Assembly (NCBI GenBank): GCA_018896025.1
Contig: JAHIND010000014.1
Coordinates: 1 to 36,449 of the forward strand
Source of the DNA: Pseudomonadota bacterium
GTDB taxonomy: Bacteria; Desulfobacterota; Desulfarculia; Desulfarculales; Desulfarculaceae
Direction of reading: 5' to 3'
DNA: 36,449 bases
The translations under genes were made by a program, and so were the position numbers. The notes under the pieces were generated by a model. It saw only the letters and a program-made list of their open reading frames with translations, had not been told where the DNA came from and did not search any database. Positions 18,141 through 25,743 of this stretch are shown piece by piece (within the stretch, counting starts at the first letter, position 1; the number at the start of each line of letters is the position of its first letter).

Positions 18141-18956
18141 CTAGGACTTCCGGGCCCAGAAGCTGAACCAGGTGAACTCCGCCTCGCGGCGCTGGGCAAT
18201 GGCGTAACCCCTGGAGCGCAGAAGGTCTTCCAGCTTGCCCACCTGGGAGCGCATCACTCCCGAGAGGATCATCTGGGGCATGCCGTCCAGGTCGCGGGGC
18301 TCGGCCCACAGCTCTTGTTGCACCGCCCAGGGCAGGTTGCCCAACACCAGGTCGGCCGGTTGGTCCAGAAAATCGCCCGCCGGGCCCTCCACGGCGGTGA
18401 GATCGACGCCGTTCAGCCTGGCGTTGTTTTTGGTGGTGCTCACGCACAGGGGGTTCAGGTCCACCGCCAGCACCTCCGAGGCTCCCCAGGCGGCGGACGC
18501 CAGGGCCAAGATGCCGGTTCCACAGCCTAAATCCAACACCCGCCCCAGGTGGCCCCGCTGGCGGCGCAGCCAGAGCAGCTCCAGGCAATGGCGGGTGGTG
18601 GGGTGCAGGCCCGAGCCGAAGACCAGGCCGGGATCGATGAGCAGGCGCTTGGTCCCCTTGGGGGGCGGGGACGGGTCCCAGGAAGGGCAGAAGAACAGGT
18701 CGCCCACCAGCCAGGGCTTCAGCTCCAGACCGCCCTGCCACTGCTCGTAGGTCAGCTCGTGGCGCTGGCGCAGGGTGACCCCGCCCGTGGCCGAGATCTG
18801 CTCCACCGCCTGGGGAGAGGGGGCCGAAAAGAACAGGAAGCTGGTGTCGCCCTCCAGCCACAGGCCCAGGTAATGGGGGCCCAGGCCGCGGGCCAGGGCA
18901 CGGGCGTCGCCTAAAAATTCATAGATATAAAGATCTTGATATGGGGGGGTGGTCAC
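18141..18956 (-). CDS. prmA: Ribosomal protein L11 methyltransferase-like (PrmA)
   Basis: A 271-residue class I methyltransferase. Residues about 107-121 (LLIDPGLVFGSGLHPTT) match the PrmA signature DPG.AFGTG.HPTT. The SAM loop VLDLGCGTGILALA is at about 140-153 and the acidic strand LAVDLN at about 163. The N-terminal roughly 100 residues form the L11-binding-type domain but are poorly conserved. The active-site strand reads LGNLPW rather than the usual NIL-type motif, so a related protein methyltransferase is possible. The end is FTWFSFWARK, whose aromatic pattern is common in PrmA. It is a separate gene upstream of the ilv leader. Confidence 0.78.
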   Translation of the reverse strand: MTTPPYQDLYIYEFLGDARALARGLGPHYLGLWLEGDTSFLFFSAPSPQAVEQISATGGVTLRQRHELTYEQWQGGLELKPWLVGDLFFCPSWDPSPPPKGTKRLLIDPGLVFGSGLHPTTRHCLELLWLRRQRGHLGRVLDLGCGTGILALASAAWGASEVLAVDLNPLCVSTTKNNARLNGVDLTAVEGPAGDFLDQPADLVLGNLPWAVQQELWAEPRDLDGMPQMILSGVMRSQVGKLEDLLRSRGYAIAQRREAEFTWFSFWARKS

Positions 18957-19049
18957 GGCACAGCCAAATGAAGCTCAGAGGCCTCCCCGGTGGGCCGGGG
19001 AAGCCGCGAGTGATGACGGACGCTGATTTGGTTCGGCGCGGCCCTGAAA

Positions 19050-19262
19050 TTAGGCTTCGAGGACGAAGATCACTTCCAGGCGGACCCGGTATTCGGAGAT
19101 TTGATTCTCCATCACCGAAACGCGCTGCTCCACCACCTTCATGCCGGTGATGCCCCTCAGGGTGCGGGTGGCCCGCTCGAAGCCGACCTTAATGGCGTCG
19201 TCCAGGCTGACCGGACTGGCGGCCACGATCTCGGTGACTCGGGCAACACGTTTTTCTCCCAT
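19050..19262 (-). CDS. Dodecin-family protein
   Basis: A 70-residue small beta-alpha-beta-beta protein of the dodecin type: RVTEIVAASPVSLDDAIKVG, then a helix (ERATRTLRGI) and two strands (VVEQRVSVMENQISEYRVRL). Dodecins form hollow dodecamers that store flavin or CoA. Start: AGGGAGG is followed by ATGAGCATG; the second ATG (19262) has normal spacing, the first touches the ribosome site. The whole sequence lacks tryptophan; in well-studied dodecins a Trp after the helix stacks on the flavin, and here the position reads GITGMK, so the ligand may differ. It is divergent from the F0 operon. Confidence 0.85.
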   Translation of the reverse strand: MGEKRVARVTEIVAASPVSLDDAIKVGFERATRTLRGITGMKVVEQRVSVMENQISEYRVRLEVIFVLEA

Positions 19263-19473
19263 GCTCATCCTCCCTAATGCCCGCGGGAGTTCACCCCGCT
19301 GAACCTATAACCTACTGATTGGGCCACTTGCCGTGTGGTTTCTCCGGTTCCCCTCCCACCGAAGCTCCCTTGGCAGATTCAGGCTATCACAAGGTGAAAA
19401 GGGGGTACAAGATGAAATGTGTTGACCGGCGGTTGTACATCGGGGATAGTTTGTGCCGGTTTGCACTTTGTCC

Positions 19474-19502
19474 TTGACATGCCAAGGGGTCAGGTCTATT
19501 AA
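19474..19502 (+). promoter_or_regulatory. Sigma70-type promoter of the F0 ATP-synthase operon
   Basis: TTGACA at 19474-19479, a 17-base spacer, then TATTAA at 19497-19502. It lies about 45 bases upstream of the first gene start (19549) and is the best-matching promoter in the window. The rest of the gap 19263-19473 shows no gene. Confidence 0.65.
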
Positions 19503-19548
19503 TGCCTAGTCAGCCCGCTAAACCTTTAAATATCGGAAGCGGGTCACA

Positions 19549-19809
19549 ATGCTGAGTAGACCGCCGCGAGCCGTTTGGGACCATCTGGCCCTGGTTATGC
19601 AGGTGGGTTTGACCTTCGCCGGGTCGGTGCTTTTCTGCCTTTTTATAGGCTATTGGCTGGGCGAGTGGTTTGGCGCCAGAGGAGTGTTCATAACGGTTTT
19701 CATCCTCCTGGGCATAGCCGGGGGGGGCTACACGGTCTACCGCCAGATTTCCGAAGTGGGCTTGGAGCCCGAGGACGACGAAGTTGAACGCAACGGTGAG
19801 CAAGACTGA
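19549..19809 (+). CDS. atpZ: AtpZ/AtpQ-like F0 assembly protein
   Basis: An 86-residue protein with two transmembrane helices (about residues 17-35 and 42-60), GYWLGEWFG between them and an acidic tail. This is the ATPase_gene1 family that opens many F0F1 operons (AtpZ, or AtpQ in N-ATPase clusters) and is thought to act with AtpI in Mg2+ supply or c-ring assembly. It is first in the operon, and its end overlaps the start of atpI. There is no strong ribosome site; GAAGCGGG sits before the ATG. Confidence 0.8.
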   Translation: MLSRPPRAVWDHLALVMQVGLTFAGSVLFCLFIGYWLGEWFGARGVFITVFILLGIAGGGYTVYRQISEVGLEPEDDEVERNGEQD

Positions 19810-20200
19810 GGGACCCTCCAACTTGTTTGTTCGGCAGGTGATCACCCGTGCTTTGCTTTTTGCCGTGGGCGGGGCGCTCATCCTCACCGTGGCCGGACAG
19901 GCCGGTTGGGCCCGGGGCTTGGCTCTGGGCGGACTGGCTTCGGCGGCCAACTTCCTGGTCATGTCCTGGCTGTTGCCGCGCGCCCTGGACCCGGCCCAGC
20001 GCCGGGGGCAGGCCTTCACCGTGGTTTCAGTGGTCGTGCGCTTCGGTCTGATGGCCGTGGCCCTGGCCGTGGCCCTTTCCATGCCCCAGCGAGTGACGCC
20101 CCTGGCAGCCGCCGCGGGCCTTTTTACGGTTCAGTTCACCCTGTTGAGCGACCGCTTCCTGGGCGGCCGTTTGTTGGGTACTACCTCGGAGAGCAGATAG
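19784..20200 (+). CDS. atpI: ATP synthase subunit I (AtpI)
   Basis: A 138-residue protein (from TTG 19784; 134 from GTG 19796) with four hydrophobic helices and few charges, of the ATP synthase I family. In other bacteria AtpI helps assemble the c-ring. It overlaps atpZ by 26 or 14 bases depending on the start; the overlap means coupled translation, and the weak upstream sequence does not decide between TTG and GTG. Given the unusual c subunits downstream, a c-ring assembly factor is a meaningful neighbour. Only 4 bp separate it from atpB. Confidence 0.75.
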   Translation: MNATVSKTEGPSNLFVRQVITRALLFAVGGALILTVAGQAGWARGLALGGLASAANFLVMSWLLPRALDPAQRRGQAFTVVSVVVRFGLMAVALAVALSMPQRVTPLAAAAGLFTVQFTLLSDRFLGGRLLGTTSESR

Positions 20201-20204
20201 CGCC

Positions 20205-20876
20205 GTGAACGAGCTGACCCACATACCACACTGGTATTTGAGCCTGGGCGGCATGCGCCTGGAGTTCAACTCCGAAACCCTCCTCATGTCCTGGCTGGTG
20301 ATGGCCTTGATCGTGGCCTTCGGTTTCCTGGCCACCCGCAAGCTGTCTTTTTTGCCGGGATCCTGGCAGACCTTGGGCGAGATAATGGTAGGCACCTTCC
20401 AAGGCCTGGTGGCCGATGCCTTGGATGAGCGCAACCGCAAGTATTTCCCCCTGGTCATCACCGTGTTCCTCTTCATATGGTTGAGCAACATGCTGGGGGT
20501 GATCCCGGGGCTGAGCGAGCCCACCAGAGACCTGAACACCCCGCTGGCATATGGCGTGTTGGGATTTTTCATCGCCCACTACGCCGGCATAAAGACCAAG
20601 GGGCTCAAGGCCTACCTCAGCGAGTACGTGCAGCCGATGTTCTTCATGGCCCCGCTGAACATCATCGGCGAGCTCTCCAAGGTGGTCTCCATCTCCTTCC
20701 GTCTCTACGGCAACATCATGGGCGGCTCCATCATCATCATGGTGGTAACCGACCTGGTCTACAGCCTGGTGCTGCCGCCGGCGCTCAATGCCTTCTTCGG
20801 GCTGTTCGTGGGGACCATCCAGGCCTTCGTGTTCACCATGCTGACACTGGTCTATATCTCGGTGCAAACCAAGTAG
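20205..20876 (+). CDS. atpB: ATP synthase F0 subunit a
   Basis: A 223-residue membrane protein with about five to six helices that forms the ion half-channels. The essential stator arginine is R166 in SISFRLYGNIMGG. PLNIIGELSKVVS just before it is typical of subunit a, including Na+-type ones. The C-terminal helices with GLFVGTIQAFVFTMLTLVYIS are also characteristic. The start is GTG. It lies 10 bp before the giant c gene. Confidence 0.93.
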   Translation: MNELTHIPHWYLSLGGMRLEFNSETLLMSWLVMALIVAFGFLATRKLSFLPGSWQTLGEIMVGTFQGLVADALDERNRKYFPLVITVFLFIWLSNMLGVIPGLSEPTRDLNTPLAYGVLGFFIAHYAGIKTKGLKAYLSEYVQPMFFMAPLNIIGELSKVVSISFRLYGNIMGGSIIIMVVTDLVYSLVLPPALNAFFGLFVGTIQAFVFTMLTLVYISVQTK

Positions 20877-20886
20877 GAATCGCTTA

Positions 20887-22107
20887 ATGGCCTTTAGCAC
20901 GGAAACTTGGGTACAGGCTGCGTCCTTCTTGGGGGCGGGCTTCTCGGTGGGATTCGGGGCCATTGGCGCGGCCCTGGGCGAGGGCTACGCGGCAGGCAAC
21001 GCCTCCCGGGCCATCGGTAAAAACCCAGCCATGGGCGGCGCGATCCTCAAGAACATGCTCATCGGCCAGGCCGTGGCCGAAAGCGCGGGCATCTTCGCCT
21101 TGGTCATCGCCATGCTCCTGGTGTTCATGGACGTGCAGGGCGCGCCCATGATCGAGGCCTGGTCCCTGTTGGCCTCTGGTCTGGCCATGGGGCTCAGCGC
21201 CATCGGCTCCGGGGCCGGCGGCGGCTTCCCGGCGGCCGAGGCCTGTTTGGGCATCGCCGACAACCCGCCAACCCAGAACGCCTTGACCACCAACATGCTC
21301 ATCGGCAGCGCGGTCTGCCAGACCCCGGCCATCTTCGGCATGGTGGTTGCGTTCATGCTCATGTTCATGGACTGGTCCGGCCAGCCCCTGTGGCCCGGCT
21401 GGGCCGCGGTGATGGGCGCGGGCCTCTCGGTGGGCCTGGCGGCCATCGGCTCGGGCGTGGGCTCGGGCATGCCCGCCGGCGCCGCCACGGGCGGCATGGC
21501 TCGCCAGCCCGGCGCGGCCACCACCATCCGCACCAACATGCTCATCGGCAGCGCGGTCAGCCAGACCCCGGCCATCTTCGGCATGGTGGTTGCGTTCATG
21601 CTCATGTTCGTTGACTGGAACGGCACTCCCGCTTGGCCCACCTGGGCCTCTCTCTTGGGCGCCGGGCTGGCCACCGGCCTCAGCGCCATCGGCCCGGGCA
21701 TCGGCAACGGCTTCACCGCCCAGGAGGCATCGGCGGGCATCGCCCGCGTACCCGAGTCCTCCAGCACGGTGACCACCACCATGCTCATCGGCCAGACCGT
21801 GGCCCAGTCCACGGTAATCTACGGATTTTTGGTCAGCCTGATCCTTATGTTCATCCCCAGGGAAGCGTCCGAGACCATGGTGGCCTGGGCGGCGCCCCTG
21901 TCCGCCGGCATCTGCATGGGCTTCGGCGGCATCGGCCCTGGGGTGGGCGAGGGTCTGGCCGCGGCCTATACGGTCAACCGCATCGCCCGCGACTACGAGG
22001 GAGTGGGCGTGCTCTTGACCAGGGTGATGTTGGTCGGTCAGGCGGTGAGCGAGTCCACGGGCATCTACGCGCTCATCGTTTCGCTGTTGCTTTTGTTTGT
22101 GATTTAA
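20887..22107 (+). CDS. Five-hairpin (concatenated) ATP synthase subunit c
   Basis: A 406-residue protein made of five c-subunit hairpins in tandem (ten predicted helices), at a period of 80-82 residues. The essential helix-2 carboxylate is E65 in hairpin 1 (AVAESAGIF) and E389 in hairpin 5 (AVSESTGIY), but Q145, Q226 and Q307 in hairpins 2, 3 and 4 (VCQTPAIF, VSQTPAIF, VAQSTVIY). The second carboxylate of helix 1 follows the same split: E32 and E355 are present; G112, S193 and N274 replace it. So only the outer hairpins can bind the coupling ion. Hairpin 5 is nearly the same as the separate atpE product. Linkers of 10-15 residues (for example MDWSGQPLWP) would cross the membrane surface. Rotor rings mixing one concatemer with single c subunits are known in Acetobacterium woodii (two hairpins, one site); a five-hairpin form with three dead sites is unusual. 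It is followed after 58 bp by atpE. Confidence 0.93.
   Translation: MAFSTETWVQAASFLGAGFSVGFGAIGAALGEGYAAGNASRAIGKNPAMGGAILKNMLIGQAVAESAGIFALVIAMLLVFMDVQGAPMIEAWSLLASGLAMGLSAIGSGAGGGFPAAEACLGIADNPPTQNALTTNMLIGSAVCQTPAIFGMVVAFMLMFMDWSGQPLWPGWAAVMGAGLSVGLAAIGSGVGSGMPAGAATGGMARQPGAATTIRTNMLIGSAVSQTPAIFGMVVAFMLMFVDWNGTPAWPTWASLLGAGLATGLSAIGPGIGNGFTAQEASAGIARVPESSSTVTTTMLIGQTVAQSTVIYGFLVSLILMFIPREASETMVAWAAPLSAGICMGFGGIGPGVGEGLAAAYTVNRIARDYEGVGVLLTRVMLVGQAVSESTGIYALIVSLLLLFVI
21288..21609 (+). repeat. Near-identical 79-bp direct repeat inside the giant c gene
   Basis: 21288-21366 and 21531-21609 are identical at 78 of 79 positions (tgc against agc is the only change), offset by 243 bp = 81 codons. 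They encode helix 2 of hairpins 2 and 3, including the Gln that replaces Glu. The rest of these hairpins is much more diverged, so this helix was copied recently or is kept alike by gene conversion. Confidence 0.9.
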
Positions 22108-22162
22108 AACCACCGGGTTCCCTTGGGAGCCCCGAGGACTTGTTCATCACGGGAGGAATTAG

Positions 22163-22414
<252 letters not shown>

Positions 22415-22430
22415 GCCGGAGGTCGGGCCC

Positions 22431-22859
22431 ATGATCAGCATCAACGCCACGCTGTTCGTGCAGATCATCAATCTGCTGGTGCTTATCTTCATCCTCAACA
22501 AGATGATGTATAAGCCCATCGGCAAGATGATCGCCGAGCGGACGGCCACCTTGAAGGGCGGGATGGCCGAGGCCGCCTCCCTGCGCGAGCGGGCGGCGGA
22601 CACCAAGGCCGACTACAGCCATCAGCTGGGTCAGGGCCGCCAAAAGGTGCGGGACCGGCTGGAAGAGGTGCGCCGCAAGACCGAGAGCGAGGCGCGCCAG
22701 GTCATCGACGAGGCCCAAGCCAAGGCCAGGGGCCAGGCCGAAGAGATGGTAGCTTCCATCCAAAAGGAAATGGACCAGGCCCGCACCGAAATTCGGGCCC
22801 AGGCCGAAAGGGTGGCCAAGGAAATGGCCGGCCGAATCCTGGGTAGGGAGGTCGCGTGA
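22431..22859 (+). CDS. ATP synthase F0 subunit b' (first b-type subunit)
   Basis: A 142-residue protein. One N-terminal membrane helix (LFVQIINLLVLIFILNKMM, about 8-26) is followed by a long charged coiled coil with Arg/Glu/Ala periodicity (KVRDRLEEVRRKTESEARQV...). It forms one half of the peripheral stalk with the next gene product. It has no signal peptide and is of the short b' type (about 140 residues). Its stop overlaps the GTG start of the next gene (GTGA). Confidence 0.88.
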   Translation: MISINATLFVQIINLLVLIFILNKMMYKPIGKMIAERTATLKGGMAEAASLRERAADTKADYSHQLGQGRQKVRDRLEEVRRKTESEARQVIDEAQAKARGQAEEMVASIQKEMDQARTEIRAQAERVAKEMAGRILGREVA

Positions 22860-23449
22860 AAGCCTTGCATCTCATAGCAGTACTAGCCGTGGCGGCGGTG
22901 CTGCTGATCGGCGGGGCCGACACGGCCCTGGCCGCCAAGCACGCCATCCCCACCTGGAAAGTCTGGTGGAACTGGTCCTGGAAGATCATCAACTTCCTGG
23001 TGCTGGCCTTCTTGATCTACAAAGTGGCCAAGAAGCCCCTCAAGGAGTTCCTTTCCGGAGCCCGGGCCAAGGTGGCCGACGAACTGGAAGTGGTGAACAA
23101 AGCCAAGGCCGAGGCCGAGGCCCAACTCAGGCTCATCCAGGAGAAGACCGCCGGAATGGCCCAGGAGCTTGAAAGCTACGAAGAGGCCCTAAGCCAAATG
23201 GCGGAGCGTGATCACCAGCGTATGATAGATGACGCTCGCGACGAATCAGCAATGATCATGGACCGGGCCAAGCTGCAGGCCGAGATGGCCCTGCAACACG
23301 CCCGCCGGGAGCTTACCCACGAAATCGTGGAGCTGGCCGCCGAGTTGGCCGAGACCAAGCTCAAGGCCGCGGTGAGCCCCCAGGATCAGGATCGTTTCCT
23401 GGACAAGTTCACTGACGGAGCCTTGACCGCCCGGAGAGAGGCTCTCTAA
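22856..23449 (+). CDS. atpF: ATP synthase F0 subunit b
   Basis: A 197-residue protein. The N-terminus is signal-peptide-like (MKALHLIAVLAVAAVLLIGG, then ADTALAAK), followed by the membrane helix (KIINFLVLAFLIYKVAKKPL, about 43-62) and a coiled-coil stalk ending ELAETKLKAAVS. An extra N-terminal hydrophobic leader is common in b subunits of anaerobic deltaproteobacteria. The GTG start overlaps the b' stop by 4 bases. No atpH, A, G, D or C follows; the F1 genes must be elsewhere. Confidence 0.9.
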   Translation: MKALHLIAVLAVAAVLLIGGADTALAAKHAIPTWKVWWNWSWKIINFLVLAFLIYKVAKKPLKEFLSGARAKVADELEVVNKAKAEAEAQLRLIQEKTAGMAQELESYEEALSQMAERDHQRMIDDARDESAMIMDRAKLQAEMALQHARRELTHEIVELAAELAETKLKAAVSPQDQDRFLDKFTDGALTARREAL

Positions 23450-23456
23450 GAGGTAC

Positions 23457-24065
23457 ATGGCCACCATTACCATCAGCAAGGAATTCGCCGCCGGCGGTCG
23501 CCAGTTGGCCGCCCAGTTGGCGCAAGAATTGGGCTATCGCCTGATCGGGCGTGAGATCTTGGCCGACCTGGCCAAGAAGCTGGACATGAGCGAGGGCGAG
23601 GCGGAACTCCTGCACCGGGGACAGGAAAACTCCCTGTTCAAGCTGGTGGACGAAATCTTCCTGCACACGGTGCGGCGCATCGCCCAAAAGCCCGAAGCCG
23701 CCCTGGACGACGACCGCTACTTCGCGGCGGTGACGGAGTTGGTCAAGGGCGTGGCCGCCCAGGGTGACGCGGTCATCGTGGGCTGGGGCGGCCAGTACAT
23801 CCTGGCCGACGACGCAAACGCCCACCACTTCCGGGTGGTGGCTCCCCTGGACCAGCGCGCCGAGCGTTGCGGGCGGCGGGCCAACCTACCCAAGGAGCAG
23901 GGCGAGGCCGAGTGCCTGCGCCAGGACGGCATTTCCTCGGGGTACGTGAAGCACTTTTTCAAGAAGTCCTGGGACGACGCCACCGGCTACAAGCTGGTGA
24001 TCAACAACGGCGCCCTGGGCTTCGACCTAGACAAGGCCGTGCAAATCATCAAGGCCGCTCTCTAG
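23457..24065 (+). CDS. Cytidylate kinase-like family protein
   Basis: A 202-residue P-loop-fold protein. It opens TITISKEFAAGGRQLAAQLA, a nucleotide-binding start like that of the cytidylate-kinase-like family (AAK/Cmk2-like), and has GYRLIGREILADLAKKLDMS and VIVGWGGQYIL as in that group. In this family the loop has GG.. rather than GKST. The true substrate is not known. It starts 7 bp after atpF with GAGG at the correct place, and a strong terminator follows, so it is the last gene of the F0 operon. A functional link to the ATP synthase is not established. Confidence 0.75.
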   Translation: MATITISKEFAAGGRQLAAQLAQELGYRLIGREILADLAKKLDMSEGEAELLHRGQENSLFKLVDEIFLHTVRRIAQKPEAALDDDRYFAAVTELVKGVAAQGDAVIVGWGGQYILADDANAHHFRVVAPLDQRAERCGRRANLPKEQGEAECLRQDGISSGYVKHFFKKSWDDATGYKLVINNGALGFDLDKAVQIIKAAL

Positions 24066-24089
24066 GCCCGCACCGGCGAAAAAAGTTGC

Positions 24090-24117
24090 GGGGCCTTCCC
24101 ACGGGAAGGCCCCTTTT
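24090..24117 (+). terminator. Intrinsic terminator of the F0 operon
   Basis: A perfect 10-bp stem GGGGCCTTCC / GGAAGGCCCC with a 4-base loop (CACG), followed directly by TTTT. It lies 25 bp after the last gene of the F0 operon. Confidence 0.9.
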
Positions 24118-24205
24118 GCTTGCCCGCCTCCGCCTGGGGCTCCTGCTCCTTTTCCCTTGGCCCGTCAGATGTTATGCTTGCCGGGAACTCATATTGGAGG
24201 AGCCC

Positions 24206-24901
24206 TTGCCCTTTTATCCCGCGCTGTTGGATCTCAAGGACCGCCTGGTGCTCTTGGTGGGCGGCGGTCGGGTGGCCGCGCGCAAGCTGGCCTCGCTCCT
24301 GGAGGCCGGGGCGCGGGTGCGCCTGGTGTCGCTGGGGCTCTGCCCCGAGGCGCGGGAGCTGGCCCAGGGGGAGAGGGTGGAGCTACATCAGCGGGGCTTC
24401 CAGGCCGGGGACTTGGAGGGGGCCTGGCTGGTGATCTCGGCCACCGACAACGAGGAACTGAACCGCGCGGTGGCCCAGGCCGCCGAGGCGGCCAAGGTGT
24501 TCGTCAACGTGGTGGACGTGCCGCCCTTGTGCTCCTTCATCGTGCCGGCGGTGTTGCGCCGGGGCGAGCTTACCCTCGCGGTGAGCACCGGGGGGGCCAG
24601 CCCGGCGGCGGCCCGGCGTCTGCGCCAGTCCCTGGAGGGGCAGTTCGGCCCCGAGTGGGGCGACTATCTGGCCATCCTTCGGGCCGCCCGAGCCAAGCTC
24701 ACCGCCCTGGGGCGGCCCGCCGATCAGAACCGGCCCCTGTTCTACGAGCTGGTGGATTCGGAGCTGATGCAGCGGGTGACGGGCGGTGAAGCCGCCGCAG
24801 TGGACGAGGTTTTGACCAGGGTGTTGGGCCCCGGCTTCACCCTGAAGGATTTGGGACTGGAGCTGGGCCAAAGCGCCCCAGAGGGGAGGCAGCCCGCGTG
24901 A
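24206..24901 (+). CDS. Precorrin-2 dehydrogenase / siroheme synthase N-terminal-type
   Basis: A 231-residue protein that oxidises precorrin-2 to sirohydrochlorin with NAD+ and may insert iron (Met8/SirC/CysG-N family). The NAD loop VGGGRVAARKLASLLEAGA is at about 18-36. The key aspartate is in VNVVD, D104, the same number as the important Asp104 of CysG. STGGASPAAARRLR at about 127-140 belongs to the following domain. The TTG start is chosen: GGAGG lies 5 bases before it and homology starts with FYPALLDL. A possible extended -10 (TGTTATGCT) lies at 24170-24178. It overlaps the next gene by 4 bases, so it is part of a tetrapyrrole operon. Confidence 0.85.
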   Translation: MPFYPALLDLKDRLVLLVGGGRVAARKLASLLEAGARVRLVSLGLCPEARELAQGERVELHQRGFQAGDLEGAWLVISATDNEELNRAVAQAAEAAKVFVNVVDVPPLCSFIVPAVLRRGELTLAVSTGGASPAAARRLRQSLEGQFGPEWGDYLAILRAARAKLTALGRPADQNRPLFYELVDSELMQRVTGGEAAAVDEVLTRVLGPGFTLKDLGLELGQSAPEGRQPA

Positions 24902-25743
24902 GCACCACCCTGCATTGGATAACCCTGGCCGCCTACCTGCTGGGTTCGTTGATCTCCCTGGGTTTCCTGGTGCGCCAGCGCCAGGGGCTCTACCGCATGG
25001 GCCTGGCCCTGCTGTGGATCGGCTTCGGCCTGCACACCCTGGCCCTGGCCGCCGCCTGGGTGGAGGGCGGGGTGTTGCCCGCCACCAGCCTGCGCCAGTC
25101 CCTGGACGTTTTCTCCTGGGCGCTCATGGGCGCGGTGCTGGTGGTGAACCTGCGCCTGGAGGTGAAGATCCTGGGGGCCCTGGCCGGGCCCATCTGCGTG
25201 CTGCTGCTGTTGGCCGCCTCGGTGCTGCCGGTGGTGCCTTCGGTGAAGACCGCCGCCTTCAAGAGCGCTTGGATCATCGTGCACGTCATCAGCATCATGG
25301 CCGGTTACGGCCTGCTGGCCCTCACCTGCCTGGGCGGGGTGCTCTACCTCACCCAGGACAAGGCCCTGAGGGCCAAGACCATGGGCCCGGTGTTCCGCCG
25401 TTTGCCCAGCCTGGGCCGCCTGGATTCTCTGAACCAGGCCAGCCTGTTGGCCGGTTTCCTGCTGATGACCATCGGGCTCATCTCCGGGGCGGTGTACGCC
25501 CAGATGGCCCTGGGCTCCTACTGGCGCTGGGACCCCAAGGAGGTCTGGGCGCTGATCACCTGGCTGCTCTACGCCGCCATGTTGCACACCCGCCTGGTGC
25601 AGGGCTGGCGGGGACGCCGCGGGGCCTGGTTCTCGGTGGCCGCCTTCGCCGTCCTGGTCATCACCTTCCTGGGCGCGGGGCTGTTGATGCCCGGCTACCA
25701 CAGCTTCAGCTCCCTGACCGGCCTGGGAGGGCCCCGCCCGTGA
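24898..25743 (+). CDS. CcsA/HemX-type cytochrome c assembly membrane protein
   Basis: A 281-residue protein with about eight membrane helices. The heme-handling segment SYWRWDPKEVWALITWLLYA near residue 205 is the WWD-like motif of the CcsA/ResC/HemX family; conserved His residues are in IIVHVISIMAGYG and at the end (MPGYHSF). In operons with hemA this protein is usually called HemX and influences HemA level; in others it delivers heme for c-type cytochromes. The GTG start overlaps the previous stop (GTGA), and its own stop overlaps the hemA start in the same way. Confidence 0.87.
   Translation: MSTTLHWITLAAYLLGSLISLGFLVRQRQGLYRMGLALLWIGFGLHTLALAAAWVEGGVLPATSLRQSLDVFSWALMGAVLVVNLRLEVKILGALAGPICVLLLLAASVLPVVPSVKTAAFKSAWIIVHVISIMAGYGLLALTCLGGVLYLTQDKALRAKTMGPVFRRLPSLGRLDSLNQASLLAGFLLMTIGLISGAVYAQMALGSYWRWDPKEVWALITWLLYAAMLHTRLVQGWRGRRGAWFSVAAFAVLVITFLGAGLLMPGYHSFSSLTGLGGPRP

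Noticed and set aside
20884..22113. 409-codon minus-strand ORF over the giant c gene
   Set aside because: Antisense shadow; low-complexity His/Asp/Gly composition and no ribosome site, while the plus strand encodes clear c-subunit hairpins.
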